The notes under the pieces are model-generated. The model searched no databases. It had not been told where the DNA came from and saw only the letters and a list, made by a program, of their open reading frames with translations. The translations under genes were made by a program, and so were the position numbers. This document shows, piece after piece, positions 31,596-39,598 of a stretch of DNA of 43,460 nt. Source of the DNA: Actinomycetota bacterium (GTDB lineage: Bacteria; Actinomycetota; Actinomycetes; Mycobacteriales; Mycobacteriaceae). The DNA is taken from NCBI GenBank assembly GCA_018268465.1, contig JAFDWN010000042.1, forward strand, positions 1 through 43,460. The letters are read 5' to 3'. The stretch's first letter is position 1. Every line of letters begins with the position of its first letter.

Positions 31596-32368
31596 CCGAC
31601 CACCAGCCCGACGACCACCAGCCCGACGACGTTGAGCGCGCGCAACAGCGGATCACCGAAGCAACGGCGCGGATCAACGGGCCGGGTGAGCGGTCTTGGA
31701 AGCGCGGCGATCAACGTCTAGTCGAACGATTCGGCCACGACTCACAATTGCTCACGTTGGCGCGGCGGATGTCCAGCGGTCAATCGTCACCCGGCGCTGA
31801 AGCTGACGCCGACCAGATCATCGCCGCCTACGATCACGCGCGCGCACTGGTCGAACCGATCTATCAGCGTTGGCCGCAGATACGCCAGATGGCCGAGATC
31901 TTCGCGTTCGAGTACGGCGGCCAAGACGGTCGCGACGACGGCGCGCTGTACCGCTTGGTTGACGCTGCGATCAACGCTTACCAGTCCGAGCCGTTCACCG
32001 ATCTACGAATCGACGGTCGCGAAGGGATCACATGGAACGCTCAACCCGGCGGCGTCGATCCCGATTCGGGTGTCGTCGTTCTGATCACATCGTCGCCGAA
32101 TCAGCGTTGGCCGATCCACGAGAATCAAACTCTTGAGCAGGTTCTAGAAAATGCGCGAAACCAACAATGGTGCGAATTGCATCTATGCGGCGCAGCGTGC
32201 ATTAACAAAATGTCGGAGAACAAGCGATCAGCTGAAATCTGCGGAATGCCGGAATTGCAGAAGAAACCGATTCCGGTTCCGCTGCCTTTCGGCAATCTGA
32301 TTATCGTGGTCGTGGTCTGCGCGGCGTGCATGGCCGAGTTCATCGGCGGCGATCCACAGCGGTCCTGA
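31592..32368 (+). CDS. Hypothetical 258-residue protein with a Cys-rich C-terminus
   Basis: No family recognised. The N-terminus has a repeated HQPDD HQPDD. The middle is helical and soluble. The C-terminal about 70 residues hold several cysteines (CELHLC, AACINK, EICG, CAAC), which could bind zinc, followed by a hydrophobic stretch (NLIIVVVVCAACMAEF) that might be a core strand or a membrane segment. The DNA of this C-terminal part is more AT-rich than the first part, hinting at a recombined module. The gene ends before a strong hairpin. Confidence 0.65.
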   Translation: MTDHQPDDHQPDDVERAQQRITEATARINGPGERSWKRGDQRLVERFGHDSQLLTLARRMSSGQSSPGAEADADQIIAAYDHARALVEPIYQRWPQIRQMAEIFAFEYGGQDGRDDGALYRLVDAAINAYQSEPFTDLRIDGREGITWNAQPGGVDPDSGVVVLITSSPNQRWPIHENQTLEQVLENARNQQWCELHLCGAACINKMSENKRSAEICGMPELQKKPIPVPLPFGNLIIVVVVCAACMAEFIGGDPQRS

Positions 32369-32403
32369 ATACCAATATTCGCTGTGCTGCAATGCTTTTG
32401 GTT

Positions 32404-32450
32404 AGCGAGCCCCCGAGCTCGACGGCGCGGAAGCGACTCGGGGGCTCGCT
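32404..32450 (+). terminator. 14-bp perfect stem hairpin
   Basis: AGCGAGCCCCCGAG (32404-32417) pairs perfectly with CTCGGGGGCTCGCT (32437-32450) across a 19-nt loop, in the 249-nt gap before the primase gene. No U-tract follows. It may terminate or attenuate the upstream transcript so that primase expression is set separately. Confidence 0.65.
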
Positions 32451-32617
32451 GGTCGGGCCATACTGCCGACCGCCTGACGAAGGCACCCCAACAATACCGC
32501 GCGCCGTGCCCCGATAAGTGCCGACACCCGGCGTAAATTCGTACCCAACTAAATGGCGGGCCGACCTCCACCAGGTCGACCCGCCGACAGTTCCCAAGCT
32601 CTTAGAAACTAGGCCAC

Positions 32618-35008
32618 ATGTTATCAGCGTTTACCGACGAATTCGACGGCCCAACGTCGGTGTCGGAATTCGAATCATTCGACGTTGCGCGCGTGCTGCA
32701 ACTGTTCGCCGACCGACCCATCTTCGGCGGCACCGCGCACGCCGACGACGACCCGCCACCGTGGGCCGACGCCACATGGGCGATCCCCGACGTGGCGGGA
32801 CTGTCCGCACACGATGCCGCGTTGGCCTACGCCAAGGCGGGCGTGTTCATCGTGCCCACCGACCCTACCGACGTGAAGAACCCCGGTTCGCTGCTCGGCA
32901 ACCGATGGCAAGACCGCTCAAGCATCGATGCCGACCGGATCGCCGGGTGGTGGACCGATCATCCGAACGCGGGCATCGCCGCCGACGTTGGTCGATCCGG
33001 TCTGATCGCTTTTGATCTCGACTGCGACGAACGGCCCGCCGAGATGACCGACGACGTTTGGTCAGCACTACAGACCGGCGCGATTCACGCCACACGCGCA
33101 ACCGGCGCGCGCGCTCATTACGTGTTCTCCTGCCAGCCAGACGAATTCGGCAACGGCGCTGGTGTATTCGGGCGTTGGGGCGAAGTGCGGTGCAGTAACG
33201 GCGTGATCATTCTCGCGCCCACGCAGCACCCCGACGCGAAGACCAAGCGCGGTCGCTACGGCTGGCGCAGAACCGGCGACGTGCCGCCACTCCCCGATGT
33301 GCTGCGCGCACTGTTGAGTGCGGCCGGCAATAACGACGATCCCAAAACGCCGGCCGAACTGCTCACGTTTCTTGCCGCACACACCGGTAACGACGCGCCG
33401 AGCGGCCTGCAAGGCCATCTGACCGCCTTCGCCAAAGCCATCGAACGCGGGCAGTCCCGCCATGACGAGATGACCAAGGTCATGGCGTGGGCGTTCCGCG
33501 AAGCGATCATCGGGCGGTTTCCGGCGCAATCGGCCTATGACGCACTCAAACTCGCGTTCTACCGCGCCAAGCCGGAAACCAAGGGAACCGGCGAATTCGA
33601 CCGGATCGCGCGTTGGGCCGCAGCCCAAGCCGAGACCGCCGATCCCGAAACGACTCGGCGACGGGTCAACCGCGCGAGCGACGACGAAACGTTCTGGTCG
33701 GCGCGCCCAGCCTTGGCCGATATGCGCCAGTTCGCCCGCGCTCGCCGTGTCGGTCCTTGGGCGATGCTCGGTCACGTCCTGGCGCGCACCGTTTCGGCGA
33801 TCCCGCCGCATGTGGTGTTGCCGCCGTTGGTCGGTTCGCACGCGAGCCTGAATTTGTTTGTCGCCCTGGTCGGTCGAAGCGGCGCCGGGAAGGGCGGTGC
33901 GGCAGGTGCGGCGGCGGATTGGCTGGGCACCGATCCCGAAGCGTTTCTGGCGACATTGGGTAGCGGCGAGGGCATGGCGAAGGTGTTCGCCTACAAACAC
34001 CGCGCGAACGGCAACAGCGGTCCCTGGACGCAAACCGGTTTGCGCGTTTCGGTGCTCTTCGACGCTCCCGAAGTCGACAATCTGGCCGCGTTGACGAGCC
34101 GCAACGCTTCGACGCTTTTGCCCCAATTGCGCAGCGCCTACAGCGGCGAAGAGCTCGGATTCTCGTATGCCGATCCGGCCAAGGCGGTCAAACTGTGCGC
34201 GCACCGCTACCGGCTGTGTCTGACGATTGGTGTGCAACCCGGTCGCGGGCGTGCGCTGCTCGATGACGCGGACGGCGGCACGCCGCAGCGATTCGTCTGG
34301 CTTCCCACCGACGACGCCAACGCGCCCGAACGCGCACCGTCTATGCCGCCGGGTTTCGACCTTCCGCGCTGGCCCGATCCACCGGCGAACGGGCGAATCG
34401 TCAGCGGCGCGGAACCGGTCGCGATGTTGGCGACGCCGGTGGAGCTGGGCGCGCTGCATCTGCTCGACGTGCCGGATGCGGCGCGAACCACAATCGACGC
34501 TCACCGGCTGGCGATGCTGCGCGGCGGGGTGGTCGATCCGCTCGACGGTCACCGGTTGTTGTGCCGACTGAAGATCGCCGCCGCGTTGATGGCGCTCGAC
34601 GGACGAACCGACGCGGTAACCGAAGACGATTGGGCCCTTTCGGAAACCGTTATGGCCGTTGCCGATTCGACGCGGAGAAGCGTGGTCGACGTTCTGGTGA
34701 CCAACGCCGAAGCCGAGAATCTGCGGCGCGGGCGAAGTGAAGGTGTGCGCGCCGATGCCGCCGAACAGATCAAGACGGATCGCGCAGTGTCGCGCGTAGC
34801 CGAGAACCTGTTGCGCAAGCTCAAGGCAAGCGGCGGCGAAATGGCGCGCGCTGATCTGCGCAAGATGTTCGCAAGTCGTGATCGCCCGTTCTTCGATGAC
34901 GCCGAAGCAGCGTTGTTCGATTCGGGTCGGATCGACAAGGCACCATCGGACAACACCGGGCCGGAAGGCTTCGTGCTGCGCTTGGCCGATCAGGACGCCA
35001 GCAAATGA
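32618..35008 (+). CDS. Bifunctional primase-polymerase / helicase replication protein
   Basis: A 796-residue replication initiator. The N-terminal half is a prim-pol (AEP) domain: AALAYAKAGVFIVP (about 67-80), the catalytic pair in FDLD (132-135), HYVF (167-170) and GEVRCSNGVIILAPTQHP (188-205). The C-terminal half is a P-loop ATPase with VALVGRSGAGKG (415-426), resembling DUF3987/D5-type helicases. Such fused enzymes drive autonomous replication of phages, plasmids and satellites after excision. The iteron-like array at 35032-35180 starts 24 nt after the stop and may be its origin. Confidence 0.85.
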   Translation: MLSAFTDEFDGPTSVSEFESFDVARVLQLFADRPIFGGTAHADDDPPPWADATWAIPDVAGLSAHDAALAYAKAGVFIVPTDPTDVKNPGSLLGNRWQDRSSIDADRIAGWWTDHPNAGIAADVGRSGLIAFDLDCDERPAEMTDDVWSALQTGAIHATRATGARAHYVFSCQPDEFGNGAGVFGRWGEVRCSNGVIILAPTQHPDAKTKRGRYGWRRTGDVPPLPDVLRALLSAAGNNDDPKTPAELLTFLAAHTGNDAPSGLQGHLTAFAKAIERGQSRHDEMTKVMAWAFREAIIGRFPAQSAYDALKLAFYRAKPETKGTGEFDRIARWAAAQAETADPETTRRRVNRASDDETFWSARPALADMRQFARARRVGPWAMLGHVLARTVSAIPPHVVLPPLVGSHASLNLFVALVGRSGAGKGGAAGAAADWLGTDPEAFLATLGSGEGMAKVFAYKHRANGNSGPWTQTGLRVSVLFDAPEVDNLAALTSRNASTLLPQLRSAYSGEELGFSYADPAKAVKLCAHRYRLCLTIGVQPGRGRALLDDADGGTPQRFVWLPTDDANAPERAPSMPPGFDLPRWPDPPANGRIVSGAEPVAMLATPVELGALHLLDVPDAARTTIDAHRLAMLRGGVVDPLDGHRLLCRLKIAAALMALDGRTDAVTEDDWALSETVMAVADSTRRSVVDVLVTNAEAENLRRGRSEGVRADAAEQIKTDRAVSRVAENLLRKLKASGGEMARADLRKMFASRDRPFFDDAEAALFDSGRIDKAPSDNTGPEGFVLRLADQDASK

Positions 35009-35247
35009 TTTCGAGCGCGCAGTCGACTGCCGTGGACAGGGTGGACACGGTGGACGTGGCCGCGCGAACCCGTGTGCGAGCCGAAACCGTTCTACCAGGA
35101 AAGATAGAAAATGATCAGTTTAGAAGGGGCCGAGAACGCGAGGGACCGCGCGCGGTGTCCACCCTGTCCACGGTGTCCACCCTGTTAGCGACGACGGGTC
35201 ATCCGGTCGGCAAATCGCAAACGGCGCTGCAAGGGGGTCGGTTCTGA
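35005..35247 (+). CDS. Doubtful 80-residue frame across the origin-like repeats
   Basis: An ATG overlaps the primase stop (ATGA) and the frame runs to a TGA that overlaps the next start (TGATG), which looks like a normal operon gene. However, the frame is built on the 9-bp repeats, which translate as VDRVDTVDV and VSTLSTVSTL, and there is no recognisable domain. It may be a coupling frame that carries ribosomes to the next gene, or simply an open frame through an origin. I lean to a non-functional product. Confidence 0.35.
   Translation: MISSAQSTAVDRVDTVDVAARTRVRAETVLPGKIENDQFRRGREREGPRAVSTLSTVSTLLATTGHPVGKSQTALQGGRF
35032..35180. other. Inverted iteron-like array, candidate replication origin
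   Basis: Three contiguous 9-bp repeats GTGGACANN lie at 35032-35058, and three more in the opposite orientation at 35154-35180 (GTGTCCACC type). The roughly 95 bp between them include an AT-rich patch (about 35090-35127, TTCTACCAGGAAAGATAGAA and on). Iterons around an AT-rich unwinding region right behind a primase-helicase gene is a classic origin layout. The two arms can also pair as a long stem. Confidence 0.65.
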
Positions 35248-35717
35248 TGACGGTCGAACCGACGACGGTCGAACCGGGAACGGTCGGAACGTCGAAACCG
35301 GTTAGGGCGGTTCCGCTTTCGCTGCAATGCGGTGCGCTGCGATGCACACGGGCCAAAGAGCCGGGTGGATTCTGTTGGGCGCATCGGCGCGGACTGCAAT
35401 TGACCGCTTCACTGAACGACGCGGTGTTTCGATTTCTGCGCGAAACCGAAATGACGACAGACGGCGCGAACGTCGAACGCGTGGATCGTGCGGGCGAGCT
35501 CTTCGGCGAAGCGCTGGCGCTGTTGGTGTCGACGCAATTCGGCGGGGAGATGACGTGGACGGCAGCGCCGTTGCAACTCGCGTCGGGACGATGGCGCGTT
35601 CGGTTCGGTTGGGCGGTCTTCGACGACGGCGAAATCGACCGAACCGACGACACCGATTCTGACGAGATCGAAGACGACGACGAAACCGAGATCGACGAAA
35701 GGCACGACGATGACTGA
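35247..35717 (+). CDS. Zinc-knuckle hypothetical protein (156 residues)
   Basis: A Cys/His cluster near the N-terminus (C28, C33, C43, H46: CGALRC ... FCWAH) suggests a small zinc site. The middle is a soluble domain with LNDAVFRFLRETEM and the C-terminus is very acidic (DDGEIDRTDDTDSDEIEDDDETEIDE). Its start overlaps the preceding frame by 1 nt and its end overlaps the next gene by 8 nt. The cluster is similar in spacing to that of the next protein. No family name is recognised. A DNA-binding or packaging-linked role is possible. Confidence 0.65.
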   Translation: MTVEPTTVEPGTVGTSKPVRAVPLSLQCGALRCTRAKEPGGFCWAHRRGLQLTASLNDAVFRFLRETEMTTDGANVERVDRAGELFGEALALLVSTQFGGEMTWTAAPLQLASGRWRVRFGWAVFDDGEIDRTDDTDSDEIEDDDETEIDERHDDD

Positions 35718-36624
35718 CACGGTGAACGGCGACCAGGCGGCACCGGACGGGATCGACCGCGACGACGAGCAGATCGACCCGTCGAAAGGCGAACGCATGG
35801 AAAGGCTGAGTGAGGCGTGGTGGGCGTCGCGTGCGCCGGAAGTGGCCGCACGACGCTGTAAGGCGCGGCGCTCCGATGGGTCGGGCGACCGTTGCAGCAA
35901 GGCCGCGATGAAAGGCCAACGCGTCTGCGGCACCCACGGCGGCAAGGCGCGCCGGTCGATGGAAGCGGCGAAACGCCGGATCGCCGAAAGCGCCGACCCG
36001 GCCGCAGCGCAGTTGGTCAAACTCGCGTTCGACAAGAAAGAATCAGCCGAAATCCGTTTGCGTGCAACGCTGCAACTGTTGGACCGCGCCGGATTGAACG
36101 CCAAGACCGCCGTCGAGATCACCCACGACGTGAAGCCTTTCGAGCAGATCATCGAAGGGATTTCGGATCAGTTGGAGATCACGTCGCGCGCCGACTACCG
36201 GCGTTCGGTTGGTGACGACGTGCCCGACGATGACGGCGAAACCGACCCGCTGGCGGGTCTTATCGCCGACGATGTGCGCCAATCTGAGGCGCACGCTCAA
36301 CGCGTCGACTTGATCGGGGAACGCATTCGGGCGAATCGCTTTGTCCACAACGACGACGTGATCGACGTTTCCGTGGTCGATGTCAGCGACGACGGCTATC
36401 CGGTGACACCCGGCGATCACGACCGTCAGCGAGACGACGACACAGACGGTCTGGTGCCGCTTCATCCCACCCGCCCTGGCGGGCCGATGGATCAGCCGAT
36501 GACCGTCGAGCAGGGCAACGAGCTGATGGCCGAGATACGCGAACGTGAAGCGCAACGCCGCCGCGAGCAGGGCCACGCGGTGATCCGGTCTGCCCAGCGG
36601 GCACTACCGCGTGGCCGGTCGTAG
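35710..36624 (+). CDS. HGG zinc-knuckle protein, possible small terminase-like factor
   Basis: A 304-residue protein with a Cys3His cluster (C50, C62, C73, H76) in RRCKARRSDGSGDRCSKAAM ... VCGTHGGKA, followed by a helical segment (EAAKRRIAESADPAAAQLVKLAFDKKESAEIRLRATLQLLDRAGL). Proteins with this HGG knuckle plus helices are common in actinophages and in some cases sit where a small terminase would be. Satellites that carry their own capsid often carry their own small terminase to redirect packaging, so this is my best candidate, but it is inference. The C-terminal part is acidic and less ordered. It is the last gene of the rightward operon. Confidence 0.6.
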   Translation: MTDTVNGDQAAPDGIDRDDEQIDPSKGERMERLSEAWWASRAPEVAARRCKARRSDGSGDRCSKAAMKGQRVCGTHGGKARRSMEAAKRRIAESADPAAAQLVKLAFDKKESAEIRLRATLQLLDRAGLNAKTAVEITHDVKPFEQIIEGISDQLEITSRADYRRSVGDDVPDDDGETDPLAGLIADDVRQSEAHAQRVDLIGERIRANRFVHNDDVIDVSVVDVSDDGYPVTPGDHDRQRDDDTDGLVPLHPTRPGGPMDQPMTVEQGNELMAEIREREAQRRREQGHAVIRSAQRALPRGRS

Positions 36625-36629
36625 GCGGC

Positions 36630-36648
36630 AAGGGTAGCTCGGGGGTAG
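36630..36648 (-). repeat. CTACCC-N5-CTACCC motif, copy 2 (inverted)
   Basis: On the minus strand CTACCCCCGAGCTACCCTT, differing from copy 1 in one base over 19. It lies 5 nt after the operon stop, upstream of the PLD-like gene, in a 158-nt gap that also contains the gene's promoter region. Confidence 0.7.
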
Positions 36649-36782
36649 ATTCCGCGCGGTTTCGTGTTGTCGCAGTTCAGCGCGCCGTACCCGCAGGTTG
36701 TATACCTGCGGGGCACTTCGCGACGACCGAGTTCGGCGAAATCGTTGGCGCTTGCAGAAGTCAAAGTGACACGATTGTCATT

Positions 36783-37886
36783 ATGAACATCCTCTCGGAT
36801 GAGCAATACCGGCTGCTCGCGTTCGTTTCGGCTTGCAACGGAAGCTCCTACAACCCGACTTCGGCGGAAGTGATGCTCTGGCGCAATAACCCAGAGCCGA
36901 AAAAAGCCGAGTACCGCACGGTCAAGGTCGATCCGCCGTTGGCTGGAATCGGTGGTATCGGTTTGAATACAGGGGCGTTCGCCGCCATCGCCGCCCTGAA
37001 CGAGCCCGGTTCAGCCTTCCAGCGGATGTTGGACACAACGCTCAGCAGCCAATTGCGCAGCCTCCAAGACAGTATCGCCGGGATGGCGGGCCGCTATCTG
37101 ACCGAACCGACTACGCGCCAAGAACTGGTGAAAGCGGCGGAAACCGTCATTGCCCACCTGACACGTCTGACGTGGCTTGAGGAGGTCACCGTTTCGGGCA
37201 AAACGGGCCTGCGGCTCACTCAGCTTGGTCGCGCGTTGCTTCGCAACCATGAAATGGACGATGTGACTCATCCCGATGTCAGCGTCGTGATTCTCGAAAG
37301 TAACGATCCGCTCGCGTATCCGCTGCTGGTAAGTCAGCTCGCCGAAGCTGGCGAAGGTCTACTGGTCGATCCGTACTTGAAAGTTGATGGTCTGCACCGG
37401 ATCGTCCAAAGTACGCGTCTCACAAGACTTCTGGTTACCGGCAAGCACAACGCCACCGAAATCGCAGCCATGCAAACGTATCTCGACAGCCTCAGTCTCC
37501 CCCGTCACGTTGAAATGCGCTCATCGACTGAACTTCACGATCGGATACTTCTGACCGACGACGAAACCGTTCTGACTCTCGGTACATCACTAAACAGCAT
37601 CGGACGCACGACCACGGTTCTGACACCGATGCCCCCGACTGCCGGTGACGTCTTGCGCGCGAAGTACGAGGAAATCTGGGACAACGCATCACTTGTCGGC
37701 CCCCAGCCCGACGAAGACGACGAAGATGACCAGGACGAAGACGACGAAACCGACGACGGCGACATTTCCGACGACGACGATGAGAACGACGTGACAGAAC
37801 CCGAAACCGACGACGCCGATGAACCCGCAGACACCGACGACGAGACAGACGAAGACGACACAGACGACGACGGCGGCCCGGAATAG
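36783..37886 (+). CDS. PLD-like protein with extreme acidic tail (cargo)
   Basis: A 367-residue protein. Residues about 108-155 look like a winged helix (ELVKAAETVIAHLTRLTWLEEVTVSGKTGLRLTQLGRALL). Residues about 168-300 resemble a phospholipase D-superfamily domain: LLVDPYL, a Rossmann-like strand, and a single HxR(x4)D motif (H252, R254, D259 in LHDRILLTD) followed by GTSLN. The usual Lys is Arg, which may weaken catalysis. Residues 310-367 are 39 of 58 Asp or Glu, a very acidic tail that could mimic DNA or block a partner. Single-HKD proteins include nucleases used in anti-phage defence. It stands alone between the replication operon and the integrase, a cargo position. Function is inference. 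Confidence 0.7.
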   Translation: MNILSDEQYRLLAFVSACNGSSYNPTSAEVMLWRNNPEPKKAEYRTVKVDPPLAGIGGIGLNTGAFAAIAALNEPGSAFQRMLDTTLSSQLRSLQDSIAGMAGRYLTEPTTRQELVKAAETVIAHLTRLTWLEEVTVSGKTGLRLTQLGRALLRNHEMDDVTHPDVSVVILESNDPLAYPLLVSQLAEAGEGLLVDPYLKVDGLHRIVQSTRLTRLLVTGKHNATEIAAMQTYLDSLSLPRHVEMRSSTELHDRILLTDDETVLTLGTSLNSIGRTTTVLTPMPPTAGDVLRAKYEEIWDNASLVGPQPDEDDEDDQDEDDETDDGDISDDDDENDVTEPETDDADEPADTDDETDEDDTDDDGGPE

Positions 37887-37896
37887 GCTTGCGGCT

Positions 37897-38115
37897 ATGA
37901 GCTACGAACTGCGACCCGTTGTCGGGATGAAGAACTTAAAGGGTGACGGTTATCCGACGTTCGACGAAATCGGGAATGTCACGCTTCCTGACACCGGCAA
38001 GACGATTCCGCCCACCGAATACCACTGGGTCAAGGTCACGTCCGAGGCCAGCCCCGACATGTCTAAAGCGGCGGCGAGTTCTCTGTTGATCTCGCCGCCC
38101 AGCGGACAGCAGTAG
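37897..38115 (+). CDS. 72-residue hypothetical protein
   Basis: Starts 10 nt after the PLD-like stop and ends 2 nt before the end of the convergent integrase gene. The sequence (MSYELRPVVGMKNLKGDGYPT ... HWVKVTSEASPDMSK) is compact, mixed beta-type and without recognised domain. Tight spacing suggests co-expression with the PLD-like gene, so it could be a partner or antidote. That is inference. Confidence 0.6.
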   Translation: MSYELRPVVGMKNLKGDGYPTFDEIGNVTLPDTGKTIPPTEYHWVKVTSEASPDMSKAAASSLLISPPSGQQ

Positions 38116-38117
38116 GT

Positions 38118-39332
38118 CTACGCCGTTTCGGTGTCGGCCGATTCCGCTGACGCCAACTCTGCGAGCGCATTGGCCGACAGCGACGCGGCCACCACGGCAT
38201 CGCGGCCGTCTTGGGCGTGCTGGTAGCGCAACGCCGCGCCGACCGTCTTGTGACCAAGGCGGGCCATGTTCTCGGCCAACGACGACACGGCGGCGTTCTT
38301 GGTTCCGGCGAAGTGCCGCAGATCGTGCGCCGAGAGATCTTCGCGGCCCACCGATTCGGCCGCTTTCTTGAACACGTCTTTGTTGAACACCCGGTCGTTG
38401 AGATGGCATCCGCCCATTGCGGGCGTGAACAACAGCGCCTCAGCGCTGCCACCGACGAACTGCGCCAGGTGCGCTTTCACGTCGTCGCGAATGTGCGGCG
38501 GAATCGTCACGGCGCGTTGTTCACTGTTCTTGGTTCCGACCTTCACGCGGCAGCGGTCGGCATCGGGGTTATCGGGGTCGTTGCGATGGGTCACGCTGCG
38601 CCGGATCGCCACCGATGAGCATTCGGCGTTGATGTCTTTGCGCCGCAGTTCCGACACTTCGCCGAAACGCATTCCGCACCAACCGGCGATCAGCACCATT
38701 GCTTTGAAACGGGCGGTTCGTTCCTCGGTGCCGAGCTTGTCGGCAATGGCGTGCAGCTCGACCGTCGTCGGTGCCTTCTGTTCTTTCTTGGTCGGCGGAT
38801 TCATCGCGCCGACGATCTGACACGGGTTGCGCTCCAACAGCCCATCGCGCACTGCGGTATTGCAGATCATGGAGAGAATGCCGTAGGCGTGGCTGTTGCG
38901 ACGTGGCTTGTCGGCATCCAAAGCCGAGAACCACGCGCGCACCGCTGCGGGCGTGAGATCGCGAACGGCCAAGGTGCCCAGCTTCGGCTCGATCAGATTC
39001 GACCATTTCGCGTTGTACTCGATGCGGGTGCTATCGGCGAGCTTGCGTTGATCAATGACCGTCTTGCCGTACACCGACAAGCGCAGCACTTCGGCTTTCT
39101 TCTCGGTCGCGCGATCCTTGGGCGGTTTCCACGTTTCGCCGCTGACCGCGCAGCGCTCTTTGTAATCGCGTTCGCGCGCCAACCACGCTTCGGCGTTCAT
39201 CTTGGTTCCGAAGACCACCGGCGCGTAGTGACGGCACAAGTCGGGACCGATGAACGACGCCTGATAGCTCGGTTGTTTAGTCGGCTGTTTCTTGATCTTC
39301 CCCCACGACCGGTGACCGGCTTTCCCGCTCAT
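38118..39332 (-). CDS. Tyrosine integrase
   Basis: A phage-type tyrosine recombinase that would insert and excise the element at tRNA-Arg. It has an N-terminal arm-binding segment (SWGKIKKQPTKQPSYQASFIGPDL), a core-binding helical domain (TRIEYNAKWSNLIEPKLG...) and the catalytic domain. With numbering from an upstream ATG at 39368, the catalytic residues are Arg234 (CGMRFGE), His348 and Arg351 (HDLRH), His373 (GHKTV) and Tyr382 (LRYQHA). I prefer the ATG at 39332 (404 residues), which begins directly before the arm domain as in related integrases. The gene lies 267 nt inside attR with its 5' end facing it. Confidence 0.93.
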   Translation of the reverse strand: MSGKAGHRSWGKIKKQPTKQPSYQASFIGPDLCRHYAPVVFGTKMNAEAWLARERDYKERCAVSGETWKPPKDRATEKKAEVLRLSVYGKTVIDQRKLADSTRIEYNAKWSNLIEPKLGTLAVRDLTPAAVRAWFSALDADKPRRNSHAYGILSMICNTAVRDGLLERNPCQIVGAMNPPTKKEQKAPTTVELHAIADKLGTEERTARFKAMVLIAGWCGMRFGEVSELRRKDINAECSSVAIRRSVTHRNDPDNPDADRCRVKVGTKNSEQRAVTIPPHIRDDVKAHLAQFVGGSAEALLFTPAMGGCHLNDRVFNKDVFKKAAESVGREDLSAHDLRHFAGTKNAAVSSLAENMARLGHKTVGAALRYQHAQDGRDAVVAASLSANALAELASAESADTETA

Positions 39333-39461
39333 CGTGCGAATTCCAGAATCGCCGAAACCGCTATGCAAGCGCGGTTTTCGTTTCGAGCAAAGTCTATATC
39401 TGACATGTTCGGCGCTGCTTTCCTGCGGGTGTCACCTCTTGAACAGCGGTTTTGCTGATCG

Positions 39462-39480
39462 CTACCCCCAGCTTACCCTT
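39462..39480 (+). repeat. CTACCC-type motif, copy 3 (attR side)
   Basis: CTACCCCCAGCTTACCCTT has the same two half-sites as copies 1 and 2, the second degenerate by one base. It lies between the integrase start and attR. Two TTGAACAG repeats (39438-39445 and 39491-39498) flank it, which may be further binding sites. Confidence 0.65.
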
Positions 39481-39598
39481 TCGAACCCATTTGAACAGTG
39501 TTGACATGTGCGTAGTGTGCGACCCGTTGCGGGGTTTAATCAGCAGCTAGACAACGGTTTTCGCTGGTCGCGCTATATGTTTGCTGAAGCCCTACCGT

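Noticed and set aside
34549-34956. Minus-strand frame opposite the primase 3' end
   Set aside because: Shadow frame of the helicase coding sequence, with Ser/Arg-rich composition and no family.
32618-39332. Possibility that the element is a full prophage
   Set aside because: No portal, large terminase, tape-measure, tail, holin or lysin gene can be found in any frame, and the size is far below a siphovirus genome.
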